In this document: piece by piece, positions 1-10,293 of the stretch
How the letters are laid out: every line of letters begins with the position of its first letter
Numbering within the stretch: position 1 is the stretch's first letter
Assembly: GCA_027493885.1 (NCBI GenBank)
Contig: JAOSJZ010000001.1
Coordinates: 744,001 to 808,000 of the forward strand
DNA length: 64,000 nt
Reading direction: 5' to 3'
Source: Gaiella sp.
GTDB lineage: Bacteria; Actinomycetota; Thermoleophilia; Gaiellales; Gaiellaceae
Notes under the pieces: generated by a model
Told to the model about the DNA's origin: nothing
Seen by the model: only the letters and a program-made list of their open reading frames with translations
Database searches by the model: none
Translations under genes and position numbers: made by a program

Positions 1-132
1 CCCCTGCTCGGCCTCCATGAACGGCTCCAGATACCCGACCGCCCGCTTCATCGCGCGTGCGCTCTTCACGACCTGCGGCAGGAACATGCGGCCCGACCCG
101 AACAGGTCGCCGACGACGCGCATGCCGTCCAT
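1..132 (-). CDS. metH: Methionine synthase, cobalamin-binding part (partial, runs off window)
   Basis: This frame opens with an ATG overlapping the stop of the preceding metH fragment and stays open for 44 codons to the window edge. It begins [20 protein letters not shown] and continues with [12 protein letters not shown], the hallmark of the MetH cobalamin-binding cap domain, where homologues read ..PLMDGMNVVGDLFG... It is the direct continuation of the 132-2207 product. Either one base is missing at the junction or the gene is truly split, with the TGATG overlap coupling the two halves. The cobalamin Rossmann and AdoMet-activation domains would lie outside the window. Confidence 0.85.
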   Translation of the reverse strand, partial: MDGMRVVGDLFGSGRMFLPQVVKSARAMKRAVGYLEPFMEAEQG

Positions 133-2207
133 CAGCGGCCCTCGATCACGTCGAGCGGCCGGGCGGCCGCGAGCCGCGCCTCCTCGACATCCTCCTCGAC
201 GAAGTCGACGATGCCGTGCACGAGCGCGTGCTCGAGCCGCTTCGCGACGGGAGCCTCGCGCCACGCGAGGTCCTCCTCGCGTTCGACCGTGGCGCCCTCG
301 AAGCGCCGTGCGAGCTCGACGAGGCGCTCGGTCGCGTCCGGCCGGCGGTTCCAGATCACGTCCTCGACGTGCTCGAGGAGCTCGGGCTCGATGTCCTCGT
401 AGACCATCAGCAGGCCGGCGTTGACGATCCCCATGTCGAGCCCCGCGCGGATCGCGTGGTAGAGGAACGCCGCGTGCATCGCCTCGCGCACGTGCTGGTT
501 GCCCCGGAACGCGAACGAGAGGTTCGAGATGCCTCCACTCGTCCGCACGCCCGGGCAGCGCTCCTTGATCCGCGGCAGCGCCTCGATGAACGCCTTCGCG
601 AACTCGTCGTGCTCCTCGATCCCCGTCGCGACCGCGAGCACGTTCGGATCGAACACGATGTCCTCGGGCGGGAAGCCCACCTGCCCGGTGAGCAGGCGGT
701 ACGCGCGCTCGCAGATCTCCACCTTGCGCTCGACCGTGTCGGCCTGGCCGCGCTCGTCGAACGCCATCACGACCACGGCGGCTCCATAGCGGCGGACCCT
801 CCGCGCCTGCTCGAGGAACGGCTCCTCGCCCTCCTTCAGCGAGATCGAGTTGACGATCCCCTTTCCCTGGAGGCAGCGCAGGCCCGCCTCGAGCACCGAC
901 CAGCGGGAGCTGTCGACCATGATCGGCAGCCGCGCCGCCTCCGGCTCGGTTGCGAGCAGGTTGAGGAAACGGGTCATCGTCCGCTCGCCGTCGAGCAGGT
1001 CGGCGTCCATGTTCACGTCGAGGGCATTCGCGCCGCTGCGCACCTGCTCGAGCGCGACCTCGACGGCTGCCTCGAGGTCGCCAGCCTCGACGAGCGACCT
1101 GAAGCGCGCCGAGCCGGTCACGTTCGTCCGCTCGCCGACCATCACGAACCCGGTGTCCGGGCCGATCTCGAAGGGCTCGAGCCCGCTCCAGCGGGTGCGC
1201 GGCTCCCTCGCCGGGAGTGCCCGGGGCGCGAGATCCTCCACCGCCGCGGCGATCTGCCGGACGTGCTCGGGCGTCGTCCCGCAGCATCCCCCGACCACGT
1301 TCACGAGGCCGTCCTCGGCGAACGCGCGGAGGTAGCGGCTCGTGTCCGCGGGCTGCTCGTCGTGCTCGCCCATCGCGTTCGGCAGTCCCGCGTTCGGGTA
1401 GCAGGAGACGTACGTGTCGGCGACGCGTGCGAGGCCCTCGAGGAACGGCCGCATCTCGCTCGCGCCGAGCGAGCAGTTGACGCCGACGAGGAGCGGGCTT
1501 GCGTGCTCCACCGAGATCCAGAAGGCCTCGGCGGTCTGGCCCGAGAGGTTCCGGCCGCTCCGGTCGATGGCGGTGAAGGAGAGCCAGAGCGGCAGCTCCG
1601 GCGCCACGTCGGCCGCCGCGACGATCGCGGCCTTGGCGTTCAGGGTGTCGAAGATGGTCTCGACGAGAAGCAGGTCGGCGCCTCCCTCGGAGAGCGCGGC
1701 GATCTGCTCGGCATAGCTCGCCCGAACGTCTTCGAACGTGACCGAGCGGAAGGACGGATCGTCGACCTTCGGCGACACGGAGAGCGAGACGTTGAGCGGC
1801 CCCACCGCGCCGGCGACGAAGCGCGGTCGCTCGGGCGTGCGCTCGGTCCAGGCGTCGGCGGCGGCGCGTGCGAGCCTCGCCCCCTCACGGCTCATCTCCG
1901 CTGCGAGGTGCTGAAGGTCGTAGTCGGCTTGCCCGATCGAGGTCGCCGTGAACGTGTTCGTGGTCGCGATGTCCGCGCCTGCACCGAAGTAGGCGTCGTG
2001 GATCTCCGCGACGAGCTCCGGCCGCGTGAGGTTGAGGAGGTCCGGGTCGCCCTTGACGTCGCGGCCGTGGTCGCGAAGCCGCTCGCCGCGGTAGTCCGCC
2101 TCGGACAGCCCCTTGCGGTGGATGAGCACGCCCCAGGAGCCGTCGAGCACGGCGATGCGGCGATCGAGGATCTCGCGGAGCCGTTCCGCCGCCGTCATGC
2201 GATCCAC
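132..2207 (-). CDS. metH: Methionine synthase (B12-dependent), homocysteine and pterin domains, 3' end shifted out of frame
   Basis: Transfers a methyl group from methyltetrahydrofolate to homocysteine in methionine synthesis. The 691 residues hold the homocysteine-binding barrel (about residues 8-330, with zinc ligands at GVNCS and the [12 protein letters not shown] motif) and then the pterin-binding barrel (about 350-610, starting [16 protein letters not shown], with LDVNMD and PIMVDSS). It enters the B12 cap domain and stops after RPLDVIEGR, exactly where homologues read GPLMDGM. Adding one C to the GGCCGC run restores that reading into the next frame. The start is uncertain: GTG at 2207 or ATG at 2198, the latter preceded by a GGTGG ribosome-binding-like stretch. 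The start region has a duplicate copy about 210 bp upstream. Confidence 0.9.
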   Translation of the reverse strand: MDRMTAAERLREILDRRIAVLDGSWGVLIHRKGLSEADYRGERLRDHGRDVKGDPDLLNLTRPELVAEIHDAYFGAGADIATTNTFTATSIGQADYDLQHLAAEMSREGARLARAAADAWTERTPERPRFVAGAVGPLNVSLSVSPKVDDPSFRSVTFEDVRASYAEQIAALSEGGADLLLVETIFDTLNAKAAIVAAADVAPELPLWLSFTAIDRSGRNLSGQTAEAFWISVEHASPLLVGVNCSLGASEMRPFLEGLARVADTYVSCYPNAGLPNAMGEHDEQPADTSRYLRAFAEDGLVNVVGGCCGTTPEHVRQIAAAVEDLAPRALPAREPRTRWSGLEPFEIGPDTGFVMVGERTNVTGSARFRSLVEAGDLEAAVEVALEQVRSGANALDVNMDADLLDGERTMTRFLNLLATEPEAARLPIMVDSSRWSVLEAGLRCLQGKGIVNSISLKEGEEPFLEQARRVRRYGAAVVVMAFDERGQADTVERKVEICERAYRLLTGQVGFPPEDIVFDPNVLAVATGIEEHDEFAKAFIEALPRIKERCPGVRTSGGISNLSFAFRGNQHVREAMHAAFLYHAIRAGLDMGIVNAGLLMVYEDIEPELLEHVEDVIWNRRPDATERLVELARRFEGATVEREEDLAWREAPVAKRLEHALVHGIVDFVEEDVEEARLAAARPLDVIEGR

Positions 2208-2310
2208 CAGCCGTTGATCCGTGCACGAGCGTCACGCGGCCGGAGCCGGGCTCTGCCCGGCGGGAGGCCAGGCCGCGCCAACCCGTGCGCAACGCAGAAG
2301 GAGGGGGCCC

Positions 2311-2335
2311 GTGGGGGAACCATGGGTTCCCCCAC
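2311..2335. repeat. Perfect 11-bp hairpin in the insert upstream of metH
   Basis: Two 11-base arms (GTGGGGGAACC and GGTTCCCCCAC) flank a 3-base ATG loop. The hairpin lies in the spacer between the real metH start region and a duplicated copy of it. It could be a terminator, a transcript-stabilising hairpin or the core of a small mobile repeat; the sequence does not decide. Confidence 0.7.
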
Positions 2336-2339
2336 GCAA

Positions 2340-2392
2340 ACGCCCCAGGAGCCGTCGAGCACGGCGATGCGGCGATCGAGTATCTCGCGGAG
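2340..2392 (-). repeat. Duplicate of the metH 5' coding end
   Basis: These 53 bases match 2128-2180 with one mismatch. Both copies encode [18 protein letters not shown], the first conserved block of MetH. The upstream copy has its own ATG at 2428 and N-terminus (MAHEETVTATDQ) but then runs into unrelated codons. The copies lie 212 bp apart, with the 2311-2335 hairpin between them. No gene is apparent in the rest of 2208-2564. This looks like the scar of a local duplication or of a small insertion that displaced the original start. Confidence 0.75.
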
Positions 2393-2564
2393 TTGGTCGG
2401 TCGCGGTCACGGTCTCCTCGTGGGCCACTTCCCGCCGGCGAGCCCGACCGCGGTCCGCGCCGGGGGCTCTTTAGGCGTTTGGTGACCCGGTCGCCAAGCT
2501 GCCTGTCAAAGCTCTCCGGGATTCCCACGATAGCGGCCGCCGGGAGGACACGCGAGCCGCACCG

Positions 2565-2882
2565 CTACGGGCAATCGGCGAGCGCCCGGAGCGCTCGACA
2601 TATCTGCAGGCGACGTGCCTCCGACGCTCCGCCCAGACGCTCCGTGAGCAAGGTACGACCGAACACCTGGAGATTGTCGAAGCTCGCGACGCAGTCGTGC
2701 GGCAGGCCGTCCTCGGGGCCCAGCCGCACTTCCGTGCGAATCCCACGGATCCGCCGTGTGACGGGCGCAACGACGATCCCGTGCAAGACGCCCGCCGCCT
2801 CGCTGCGCGTCACCACGAGGACCGGTCGGCGCTTGTCCTCCGCCTCCCCCCACCAGACTTCACCCTGCTGTGGGCGAATCAC
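2565..2882 (-). CDS. MazF/PemK-family endoribonuclease toxin
   Basis: A 105-residue protein with the MazF fold signature: N-terminal QGEVWWGEA, then KRRPVLVVTR, a central VVAPVTRRIRGIRTEV strand pair, GLPHDCVASFDNLQ and a C-terminal helix. MazF toxins cut single-stranded RNA, usually mRNA, at short sites. The gene overlaps the end of the antitoxin gene by 4 bases (ATGA), so translation is coupled. It is paralogous to the toxin at 53324-53635, sharing GEVWW, RxIRGIxxEVxLGPxDGLP and FDN. Confidence 0.9.
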   Translation of the reverse strand: MIRPQQGEVWWGEAEDKRRPVLVVTRSEAAGVLHGIVVAPVTRRIRGIRTEVRLGPEDGLPHDCVASFDNLQVFGRTLLTERLGGASEARRLQICRALRALADCP

Positions 2883-3127
2883 CAGGGCTCCTCCGCGATC
2901 ATCCGCCGCGCCGCCTCTTCAGCCCAGGCGATCTCCTCGTCGGTCTGCGGCATGCGTGTGTACGCCTCGACGATCTCGCGGCCGATCCGCTCCCGTTCGA
3001 GCCTGTCCACCAGGTGCTCCAGCGCGAGGCGAACCGCCTCCGAGCGGCTCGCGAGCACACCGGCCGCAACGAGCGAGTCGACGCGCTCGACGAGCGAGTC
3101 CCCGATGCGTGTAACCAGCTGTGCCAT
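2879..3127 (-). CDS. Ribbon-helix-helix antitoxin of the MazF pair
   Basis: An 82-residue antitoxin. The N-terminal half (MAQLVTRIGDSLVERVDSLV, then SRSEAVRLALEHLV) is a ribbon-helix-helix DNA-binding domain. The acidic, tryptophan-containing tail (PQTDEEIAWAE, ending EEPW) is the probable toxin-neutralising segment. I chose ATG 3127 because a -10-like TATGCT sits six bases upstream and because conserved sequence begins at MAQ. The frame is open 11 codons further but overlaps the promoter. The tail closely resembles that of the antitoxin at 53632-53880. Confidence 0.88.
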   Translation of the reverse strand: MAQLVTRIGDSLVERVDSLVAAGVLASRSEAVRLALEHLVDRLERERIGREIVEAYTRMPQTDEEIAWAEEAARRMIAEEPW

Positions 3128-3151
3128 GCAATGAGCATAGCAATATGCATT
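3128..3151 (-). promoter_or_regulatory. Promoter and operator of the MazEF-type module
   Basis: An AT-rich island in GC-rich DNA. On the minus strand TATGCT (-10-like) ends six bases before the antitoxin ATG, implying a leaderless transcript. An interrupted inverted repeat (GCAATG at one end, CATTGC at the other, with CATA/TATG inside) covers it and is a likely binding site for the antitoxin, as in autoregulated modules. Confidence 0.6.
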
Positions 3152-3163
3152 GCGGTTCAATCT

Positions 3164-3190
3164 GGCACTTCTCGCGCAGCGAGAAGCGCC
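3164..3190 (-). terminator. Hairpin terminator after atpC
   Basis: Twelve-base arms around a 3-base loop. On the minus transcript the single imperfect pair is a G-U wobble. It starts nine bases past the atpC stop and separates atpC from the toxin-antitoxin promoter. No U-run follows, as is common in actinobacterial terminators. Confidence 0.7.
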
Positions 3191-3198
3191 CGCCGGGC

Positions 3199-3636
3199 TC
3201 AGCCGGTCGTGCGGCCGGAGACCGAAAGCTGGTTCTCGGCGTGCCGGATCCGCTGCTCGAGCTGCCAGCGGTCGGCGGTCGACTCCCCCGCCTCGACCTT
3301 CTCGAGCTCGGCCTTCGCGGCCTCGAGCTGGGACTGGGCGCGCGTGTCGTCGATCTCCTTGACGTTCACGGCGTCGTCGACGAGCGCGAGCGCGCGGTCG
3401 AGCTCGACCTTGAAGAAGCCGGGGCCGGTCGCGAACTCGAGGATCTCGCTGCCGCCGAGGTGGACGCGCGTCGAGCCGGCCTTGAGCGTCGCGACGAGCG
3501 GCGCGTGGCGTGCGAGCACGCCGATCTCGCCTGCCGCGCCCGGGACGATCAGCATGTGCGCCTCGCCGGAGAAGACGGGCCCGTCCGGTGTCACGACCGC
3601 GACGTCGAACGGCGGGTGATCGGACACGTCGGCCAT
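3199..3636 (-). CDS. atpC: ATP synthase F1 epsilon subunit
   Basis: A 145-residue epsilon subunit of the central stalk of F1, which couples gamma rotation to catalysis and inhibits ATP hydrolysis. The N-terminal beta-sandwich is clear (FDVAVVTPDGPVFSGEAHML, then VPGAAGEIGVLARHAPLVA, and later FFKVELDRALALVDDAV). A C-terminal helical hairpin follows (SQLEAAKAELEKVEAG). The gene lies 39 bp after atpD and ends at a hairpin, so atpDC form one transcription unit separated from the other ATP synthase genes. Confidence 0.96.
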   Translation of the reverse strand: MADVSDHPPFDVAVVTPDGPVFSGEAHMLIVPGAAGEIGVLARHAPLVATLKAGSTRVHLGGSEILEFATGPGFFKVELDRALALVDDAVNVKEIDDTRAQSQLEAAKAELEKVEAGESTADRWQLEQRIRHAENQLSVSGRTTG

Positions 3637-3675
3637 GAGCTGCTCTCCTCTAGCCCGAGGCGGCCGCAGGCCGCA

Positions 3676-5163
<1,488 letters not shown>

Positions 5164-5318
5164 GCCAATGGCCGGAGCAGGCCGAGCGGGTCCCGACCGG
5201 GGCGGGAGCGGTCCCTCGTCGGCGCCTCGACACGCTCGGCGTAGTCGAGCCGTCAGACGTCCGAGCTGACGAACGTCGGCGTCACGAGCATGCCGAGAGG
5301 ATACGCGGCCGCGGTGTC

Positions 5319-5924
5319 CTAGCTGCCGGCGCCGCCGCCGGGCGCCGCCGGCACCGCGACGACGTTCACGGGCGCCCAGTAGTCGACGAGCCACGGCGCG
5401 CCCTTGCCGCCACGCTGGCGGAGGCCGATGTAGAACTCGGTCGGCCCGAGGCCGTCCTCGTTCTTGCCGGGCGTCAAGAGCACCTGGAGCACCACCCGGC
5501 CGGGGCTGACCTCATTGACGGCGAACGACGCGCCCTCGAGCCCCTTCGTCGGGAAATACTGGACGGGGATGTTCCCCGTCAGCCACTCCTCGTACGTGCA
5601 GGCGCACGCCTGCTTCAGGTCGCGGTCGGCGAGCTTCCAGGCCTTGGGCAGGTTCTCGCGGCCGACGGCGGCGAGGACGAACTCGCCGGCGACATCCCGG
5701 GCGGCGTTCGGGACGTCGGACTCCTTCGGCGTCGTCTGCGTGTCGGCGCCCGGCAGATCCTCCGCCGCGTAGCCCGCCGGCACGGTGCCCCGATCCGCCA
5801 CCGGGGGCGAATCCTCCGAGCCGAGGCGCACGGTGACGAACGCAACGACTCCCGCGATGAGGACGAGCCCCGAGCCCCACACGATCACGCGCGCGAACGC
5901 GGGAGAACGAAACCGCTCGATCAC
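5319..5924 (-). CDS. Single-pass membrane-anchored protein of unknown function
   Basis: About 201 residues from GTG 5924. One N-terminal transmembrane helix (VIVWGSGLVLIAGVVAFVTV) is followed by a linker rich in Pro, Asp and Thr, then a globular domain with two cysteines (QACACTYEEW) and a beta-rich tail ending PGGGAGS. I recognise no family. The globular part resembles the small extracytoplasmic mixed alpha/beta domains that follow a single helix in many actinobacterial proteins. It lies between the vWA operon and atpD on the same strand, about 50 bp after the last vWA gene. Confidence 0.7.
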   Translation of the reverse strand: MIERFRSPAFARVIVWGSGLVLIAGVVAFVTVRLGSEDSPPVADRGTVPAGYAAEDLPGADTQTTPKESDVPNAARDVAGEFVLAAVGRENLPKAWKLADRDLKQACACTYEEWLTGNIPVQYFPTKGLEGASFAVNEVSPGRVVLQVLLTPGKNEDGLGPTEFYIGLRQRGGKGAPWLVDYWAPVNVVAVPAAPGGGAGS

Positions 5925-5973
5925 GCCCCGAGGGTAGCCGAGGAGGGTCGCGAAATCGTTCGACGCATGTGAA

Positions 5974-6936
5974 CTACACGTTACGGCGGTAGAGCAGCAG
6001 AGCCAGCGGGACGAAGGCGGCGAGAATGGCCTGCGGCGCGAGCTCCTTCGAGACGAGCTGCCGGCCCTGGGGGACGAGCTCACCGCCGCCGAGCCGCGCG
6101 CGCACGGCCTCGACGAGCCCCGGCGCGTCGCCCTCGTTGACCACGGGCGCGCCGACGGCGCCGGCAACGAGGCGCAGGGAGCGGCTCGACGTGGGATCCG
6201 GGCGGTACCCCGGGTCCGGGCTCCCGCTGTCGTCGAAGACCGCCTCGTCCCGGCGCCAGACCTGAACGAAGATCGTCGACACGCGCCCGTTGCCGAGGCG
6301 CTCCGACAGCGTCTCGAGGTCGACGGGGATCGTCTCGCCGTCGGAGACGACGACGGCGATCCGCCGCACGGAGTCCGGCCGGAAGAACGCGACGCGCCCG
6401 AGGTCGCCGAGCGCTGCGAAGGCGGTCGCTCTCCGCGCCCGGCGGTCGGGGGGCGGCCGCTCGATACCGATCGCGCGATCGACCACTGCCGCGAACGCGT
6501 TCGTGCCGAGCGTCGGAAAGAGGTGCGGCAAGACGCGGTCCGACAGCGACGCGACGCCGACTCGCGTCTCGGGAATCGCATAGCGGAGCTGCTTTGCGAC
6601 GGCGCGCGCCCGGTCGAGCCGCGCGGGCTCCGTCGGCGCGCGTCGGGCGAGCATCGACCGTGTGACGTCGAACACGACGAGCACCTCGGCGCCGTTGCGC
6701 CCCTTCGTCGTCTCAGACCTGGCGACGACCGGCTGCGCCGCAGCGAGGGCGACGAGCGCGGCCACGAGCCCGAGGAGCAGGACGTCGACCACGGTGCCGC
6801 GACGTCCCGGGCGCGGGAGGCCGAGAGACGTTGCGACGGCCGCGGAGCGCCGGCGGCCGCGAGAGAGCGCGAGCACGCCGAGGCCGCCCACGAGCCCGAC
6901 GAGGGCCGCCCAGGGCGTGAGGAAGCTCACCGACAC
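5974..6936 (-). CDS. vWA-domain membrane protein (BatA/BatB type)
   Basis: A 320-residue protein: two N-terminal helices (FLTPWAALVGLVGGLGVLAL and VDVLLLGLVAALVALAAAQP), a von Willebrand A domain starting VLVVFDVTRSM, and a C-terminal helix (AILAAFVPLALLLYRR). The metal site motif is the degenerate D-x-T-x-S instead of DxSxS. In the Bat/MoxR context such proteins sit in the membrane and work with the MoxR AAA ATPase. It is the last gene of a coupled operon and starts one base after the preceding stop. Confidence 0.88.
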   Translation of the reverse strand: MSVSFLTPWAALVGLVGGLGVLALSRGRRRSAAVATSLGLPRPGRRGTVVDVLLLGLVAALVALAAAQPVVARSETTKGRNGAEVLVVFDVTRSMLARRAPTEPARLDRARAVAKQLRYAIPETRVGVASLSDRVLPHLFPTLGTNAFAAVVDRAIGIERPPPDRRARRATAFAALGDLGRVAFFRPDSVRRIAVVVSDGETIPVDLETLSERLGNGRVSTIFVQVWRRDEAVFDDSGSPDPGYRPDPTSSRSLRLVAGAVGAPVVNEGDAPGLVEAVRARLGGGELVPQGRQLVSKELAPQAILAAFVPLALLLYRRNV

Positions 6937-6937
6937 G

Positions 6938-7573
6938 TCAGAAGCCGGTGCCGGTGGTGGCCGACCCCGCTCCCGGGCTCGGCAGCGGTGAGCGCGTGTC
7001 GCCGCTCCCCGCGATGCCCGAGCCGGACGCGCGCAGCAGCTTGAGCGCGAGCTCGAGGTCGTAGATCGCCGTTTCGTTGGCCGGGTCGAGGATCACCGCC
7101 CGCTCGAGGAACTCGATCGCACGGCGCACGAACACCTGGCGCTGCGTCGGCGAGTTGCGCCCCTCCTCGAGCATCAGGGCGGCCCGGAGCACCGCGAGGT
7201 CGGAGCGCCGTTCGGCGCTCGGGTCGCGGTCGAAGGTGCGACCGAGCGTCCGCTCGGCGGCGCTGCGCCGCGTCACGTCCCCGAACACGCGGATCGGCTC
7301 GCGCGGCTCGCTGCGCCAGAAGCGGTCGACCGCACGGCGGTAGTCGACGTCGTCGGAGACGCCGAGAAGCGTGGCCGAGAGGCCGCGCGGGAGCAGCGTG
7401 TCGGGCCGCCAGGTCGCGGTCGCGCCGGCCCGGTACGCGACGTCGCCGTCGCGGAGCTGGCGATCCCAGCGGAGCACGTCGGCCGCGACGGCGACGAGGA
7501 GCGCAGCGGCAACGACGAGCGCCGCCACCGCGACGGCGCCGCCGACCGGCCGGAGCCACGTCGGGGCCGTCAC
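6938..7573 (-). CDS. One-TM protein with a TPR-like C-terminus (BatC-like position)
   Basis: About 211 residues from GTG 7573, which overlaps the upstream vWA stop by 4 bases. An N-terminal helix (GGAVAVAALVVAAALLVAVA) leads to a helical region with a TPR-like motif near the end (AVILDPANETAIYDLELALK) and a disordered Gly/Ser/Pro tail. Its position between two vWA genes matches that of TPR proteins such as BatC in Bat operons. The assignment rests on context and one TPR-like motif, not on strong similarity. Confidence 0.7.
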   Translation of the reverse strand: MTAPTWLRPVGGAVAVAALVVAAALLVAVAADVLRWDRQLRDGDVAYRAGATATWRPDTLLPRGLSATLLGVSDDVDYRRAVDRFWRSEPREPIRVFGDVTRRSAAERTLGRTFDRDPSAERRSDLAVLRAALMLEEGRNSPTQRQVFVRRAIEFLERAVILDPANETAIYDLELALKLLRASGSGIAGSGDTRSPLPSPGAGSATTGTGF

Positions 7574-8465
7574 GACGTCCTTCCCCAGCGGAGTCGCGCG
7601 CACCAGCGCTCGTTGAGCGCGAGCAGGGCGAGCAGGGCCGCGCCGGCGCCGACGAGCGCCCACGGCGACGAGCCCACGAGCGTCAGGCGCTCGCGCACCG
7701 TCGTGTTGCGCAGGAGCTCCGGACGGTCGACGACGGCGCCCTTGCCGGCGACGCTCGTGAACAGGTGCCTGTCCTCGGGCGCCGGGAAGAGCGGGATGAC
7801 GCGCAGGCGGATGCCCTCCCGCTCGTACGTTCCGAGCTCCTCCGTCAGCGCCGCGGTATCGAACCCGGAGTCGTCGAGGTCGCTCAGGAGGAGAACGGAG
7901 AGCGACCGGTTTCGCTCGCGGTCGATCACCGCGCGGGCCTCGGCGAGCCCGGTGGAGATCCTCGTGCCGCCGCGGAACGCGAGCGACCACGGGCTCTCGT
8001 CACGCGGCCGCGCGGCGCCCGCGTGCCGCGGCGACGCGAGCCGAAAGCCCGCGGTCCTGCGAACACGGCCGGTCCCTGGTCGAAGAAGCGAAGCAGCGGG
8101 CGGAGCTCCTCGCTCCGCGTGTCCGGCGGGAGCATCTCGTACGCGCTGTCCGAGAAGACGACGAGGCCGACCCGGCCCTCGGTCTCCGCGAGCGACTGGA
8201 GCACCCGCAGCGCGCGCTGGGACTTCTGCGCGTCGACGCTGGTCGAGAGGTCGAGTACGACGATCCCGCCGCTCCCCGTCGCGAAGTAGCTCGTCGGCAG
8301 CGCGTGAAGGTCGCGCGCGAGCGCAAACGCGCCGACGAGAAGCGCGAACGCGACGGTCGCGACGACGATCCGGATGCGACGCGTCCGGCGGTGCTCGGCC
8401 CGCAGCTCGTCAGCGGCTGACGTCGGGAGAGCGGAGCCGGCCCCGCGAAACGACAGCACGCTCAC
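7570..8465 (-). CDS. vWA-domain membrane protein, interrupted by a frameshift
   Basis: The gene starts at GTG 8465, overlapping the upstream stop (GTGA). The first part has one helix (IVVATVAFALLVGAFALARD) and the vWA metal site VVLDLSTSVDA (DxSxS intact), reaching RFFDQGPAVFAG. The reading then shifts: SPWSLAFRGGTRISTGLAEA and SVLLLSDLDDSGFD continue in another frame to a C-terminal helix (ALVGAGAALLALLALNERW). One base is missing between about 8000 and 8070. The rest is well preserved, so this is probably a sequence error. A partner of MoxR within the operon. Confidence 0.82.
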
Positions 8466-9379
8466 GCCGCCGCTCCCCGCCCCGCCGCGGTCTCCGCCCG
8501 ACGGGCGAGCCCCTCGATCTCGTCCGGGGTCGACGGGCGCGGCGACCACGCGAGCGCGCGGGCCTCGTCGGCCAGCTCGCGGTGACCGAGCACGTCGAGC
8601 TCCCTTGCGACGCGCTCGAGCGCCCTCCGCCGGTCGGGTGCGGCGGCACCGTTGCCGACCTCCGCCCGGGCGAGCTCGAGCGCGCGCTCGAGCGCGGGCC
8701 GCTCGTCCCGGGGCGCGAGCTCCAGGAGGGCGGGCGGCTCGTGCCAGAGCCGGCGACCGAGCCAGACGGCACACACGGCAAGCGCGAGCGCCCCGAGGAG
8801 GAGGGCGACCGCGAGCGTCCACGGGGAGACCCTGCTCGTGACCGCCGGCAGCTCGGTCCGGTCGGCGCGCCAGTCGATCGTCTCGACCGCCGGCGCCGCG
8901 ACGCGCGACGCGACGATGACCGGCGGCCAGTCGACGACGTCCCTGCCGGTCCCGGGGGTGTCGTTGAAGCGGTAGCGCACGAGGCCGGTACGGAACTGGG
9001 CGACGCCCCGGGCGCCCGCCGGCTCGCAGCCTTCGCGCAGGCAGCGCAGCGTGTAGCGGAAGCTGACGTGGGCAGTCGCTCCCTCGACGCGGCGCTGGAC
9101 GGTCGGCGTGCCCGCCACCTCGTAGGGGGTGAAGTCGGCCAGGAGCACGATCGACTTCGGGTCGACGACCGTCGCGTCGACGACGACGTCGGCGGTCGCG
9201 ACGACGGGCGTTCCGAACGCGACGACGTCGGGTGCGACGTCCGCCGTGACCGCGACAGCTCGCGCAGGGGGCCCGACCGCGTCTCCTTCACCGCGCCCCG
9301 CGAGCCAGAGCTCCCGGATCGCGAGCCCGACGAGTACCGCCGCGGCGACCTGAACGGCGATGACCGCCGCGCGCTTCAC
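8462..9379 (-). CDS. Two-TM membrane protein of the MoxR/vWA operon, BatD-like in layout
   Basis: About 305 residues from GTG 9379 (GTGA overlap with DUF58). An N-terminal helix (VIAVQVAAAVLVGLAIREL), a large extracytoplasmic beta-rich part with immunoglobulin-like strands (TADVVVDATVVDPKSIVLLA; SFRYTLRCLREGCEPAG), a second helix (LAVALLLGALALAVCAVWL) and a cytoplasmic helical tail. The layout matches BatD/oxygen-tolerance proteins found between DUF58 and vWA genes, but the sequence similarity I can see is weak. Confidence 0.72.
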   Translation of the reverse strand: MKRAAVIAVQVAAAVLVGLAIRELWLAGRGEGDAVGPPARAVAVTADVAPDVVAFGTPVVATADVVVDATVVDPKSIVLLADFTPYEVAGTPTVQRRVEGATAHVSFRYTLRCLREGCEPAGARGVAQFRTGLVRYRFNDTPGTGRDVVDWPPVIVASRVAAPAVETIDWRADRTELPAVTSRVSPWTLAVALLLGALALAVCAVWLGRRLWHEPPALLELAPRDERPALERALELARAEVGNGAAAPDRRRALERVARELDVLGHRELADEARALAWSPRPSTPDEIEGLARRAETAAGRGAAA

Positions 9380-10293
9380 GCGGCGTGCCCCCAGGCGGCC
9401 TGCCGCTCCGCCGACCAGACGAGAAATGCCTCGAACACGTGCTCGCGCGCCGCCCGCCCGACGACGACCGGCTCGATCCCGAGCGACCGGACGCCTCCCA
9501 CGAGCTCGGCAAGGCGCTGCTCGTGCCGCTCGCGGACGAGCAGCGACTCGCCACGCCGCAGTCGGACGAGACGGACCCGCGCATCCGAGCCGACGAGCGG
9601 CGCCACGATCTCGTCGATGTCCGGGAACCGCTGCTCCCAGACAGGGTCCTGGACGACCACGGGCACGACGTCCCAGCCGCGGTCGAGCGCCGACTCCCAC
9701 GTCGCGAGCGGCGTCGGCTCGAGAAAGTCGGAGACGACGAACACGAAGCTCGCGGAGGGCACCTGCCGCCGGTGGAGCGCGAGGAACTCGAACGCGCTCG
9801 TGATGCCGTCGGCCGGCTCCTCTCGCTCGGGCAGCGCATCCTCGACGAGGCTCGTGTGGCGACGCCCGCTCGTCGGAGGGCACCAGGCGACGACGCCGGG
9901 CCGTGCGAGCTCGAGCCGGCCGACGAGCCCGCGGGACTCGGCGACGCTCGCCTCGATCAGGGACCTTGCGACCGTAGCCGCCCCCGCCTTGTCGAGAAAC
10001 GGCATCCCGGGCGGGCAGAGCGACATCCCGGGCCGGCGGTCGACGCAGACGACGACGCGCGGCGCCTCGTCGGCGAGGTACTCCCGAACGACGAACTCGT
10101 CGCTGGCGCGCGCGGCCGACAGCCGCGCCGAGGAGCCCCAGTCGATGCGATGGGGATCGTCGCCCGCGACGTAGGCGCGCGACCCCGCGATGTCGGACCC
10201 CGAGCCGCGGCGAGCGCCGTGCATCGAGCCGAACGCGAGGCCGATCAGCCGTCGCCGGGAGACGAGCGGAAACGTGAGGCTCGCGCCGATCAT
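9376..10293 (-). CDS. DUF58 family protein
   Basis: About 305 residues from ATG 10293, overlapping the MoxR stop by 4 bases. The DUF58 hallmark is present: GSDIAGSRAYVAGDDPHRID followed by W and then FVVREYLADEAPRVVVCVD, with vWA-like strands after it (SFVFVVSDFLEP; VVPVVVQDPVWEQRFPD). DUF58 proteins accompany MoxR ATPases and vWA proteins, but their biochemical role is not settled. No transmembrane segment is apparent, so it probably acts in the cytoplasm. Confidence 0.92.
   Translation of the reverse strand: MIGASLTFPLVSRRRLIGLAFGSMHGARRGSGSDIAGSRAYVAGDDPHRIDWGSSARLSAARASDEFVVREYLADEAPRVVVCVDRRPGMSLCPPGMPFLDKAGAATVARSLIEASVAESRGLVGRLELARPGVVAWCPPTSGRRHTSLVEDALPEREEPADGITSAFEFLALHRRQVPSASFVFVVSDFLEPTPLATWESALDRGWDVVPVVVQDPVWEQRFPDIDEIVAPLVGSDARVRLVRLRRGESLLVRERHEQRLAELVGGVRSLGIEPVVVGRAAREHVFEAFLVWSAERQAAWGHAA

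Noticed and set aside
57..2474. An 805-codon open frame on the plus strand opposite metH
   Set aside because: Arg/Glu/Val-rich composition, no recognisable domain; it is the antisense shadow of metH, as expected at this GC content.
2208..2564. Cobalamin or SAM riboswitch upstream of metH
   Set aside because: I looked for the conserved cobalamin-box and SAM/SAH-riboswitch cores in the metH leader and did not find them; the region is mostly a duplication of coding sequence and an insert hairpin.
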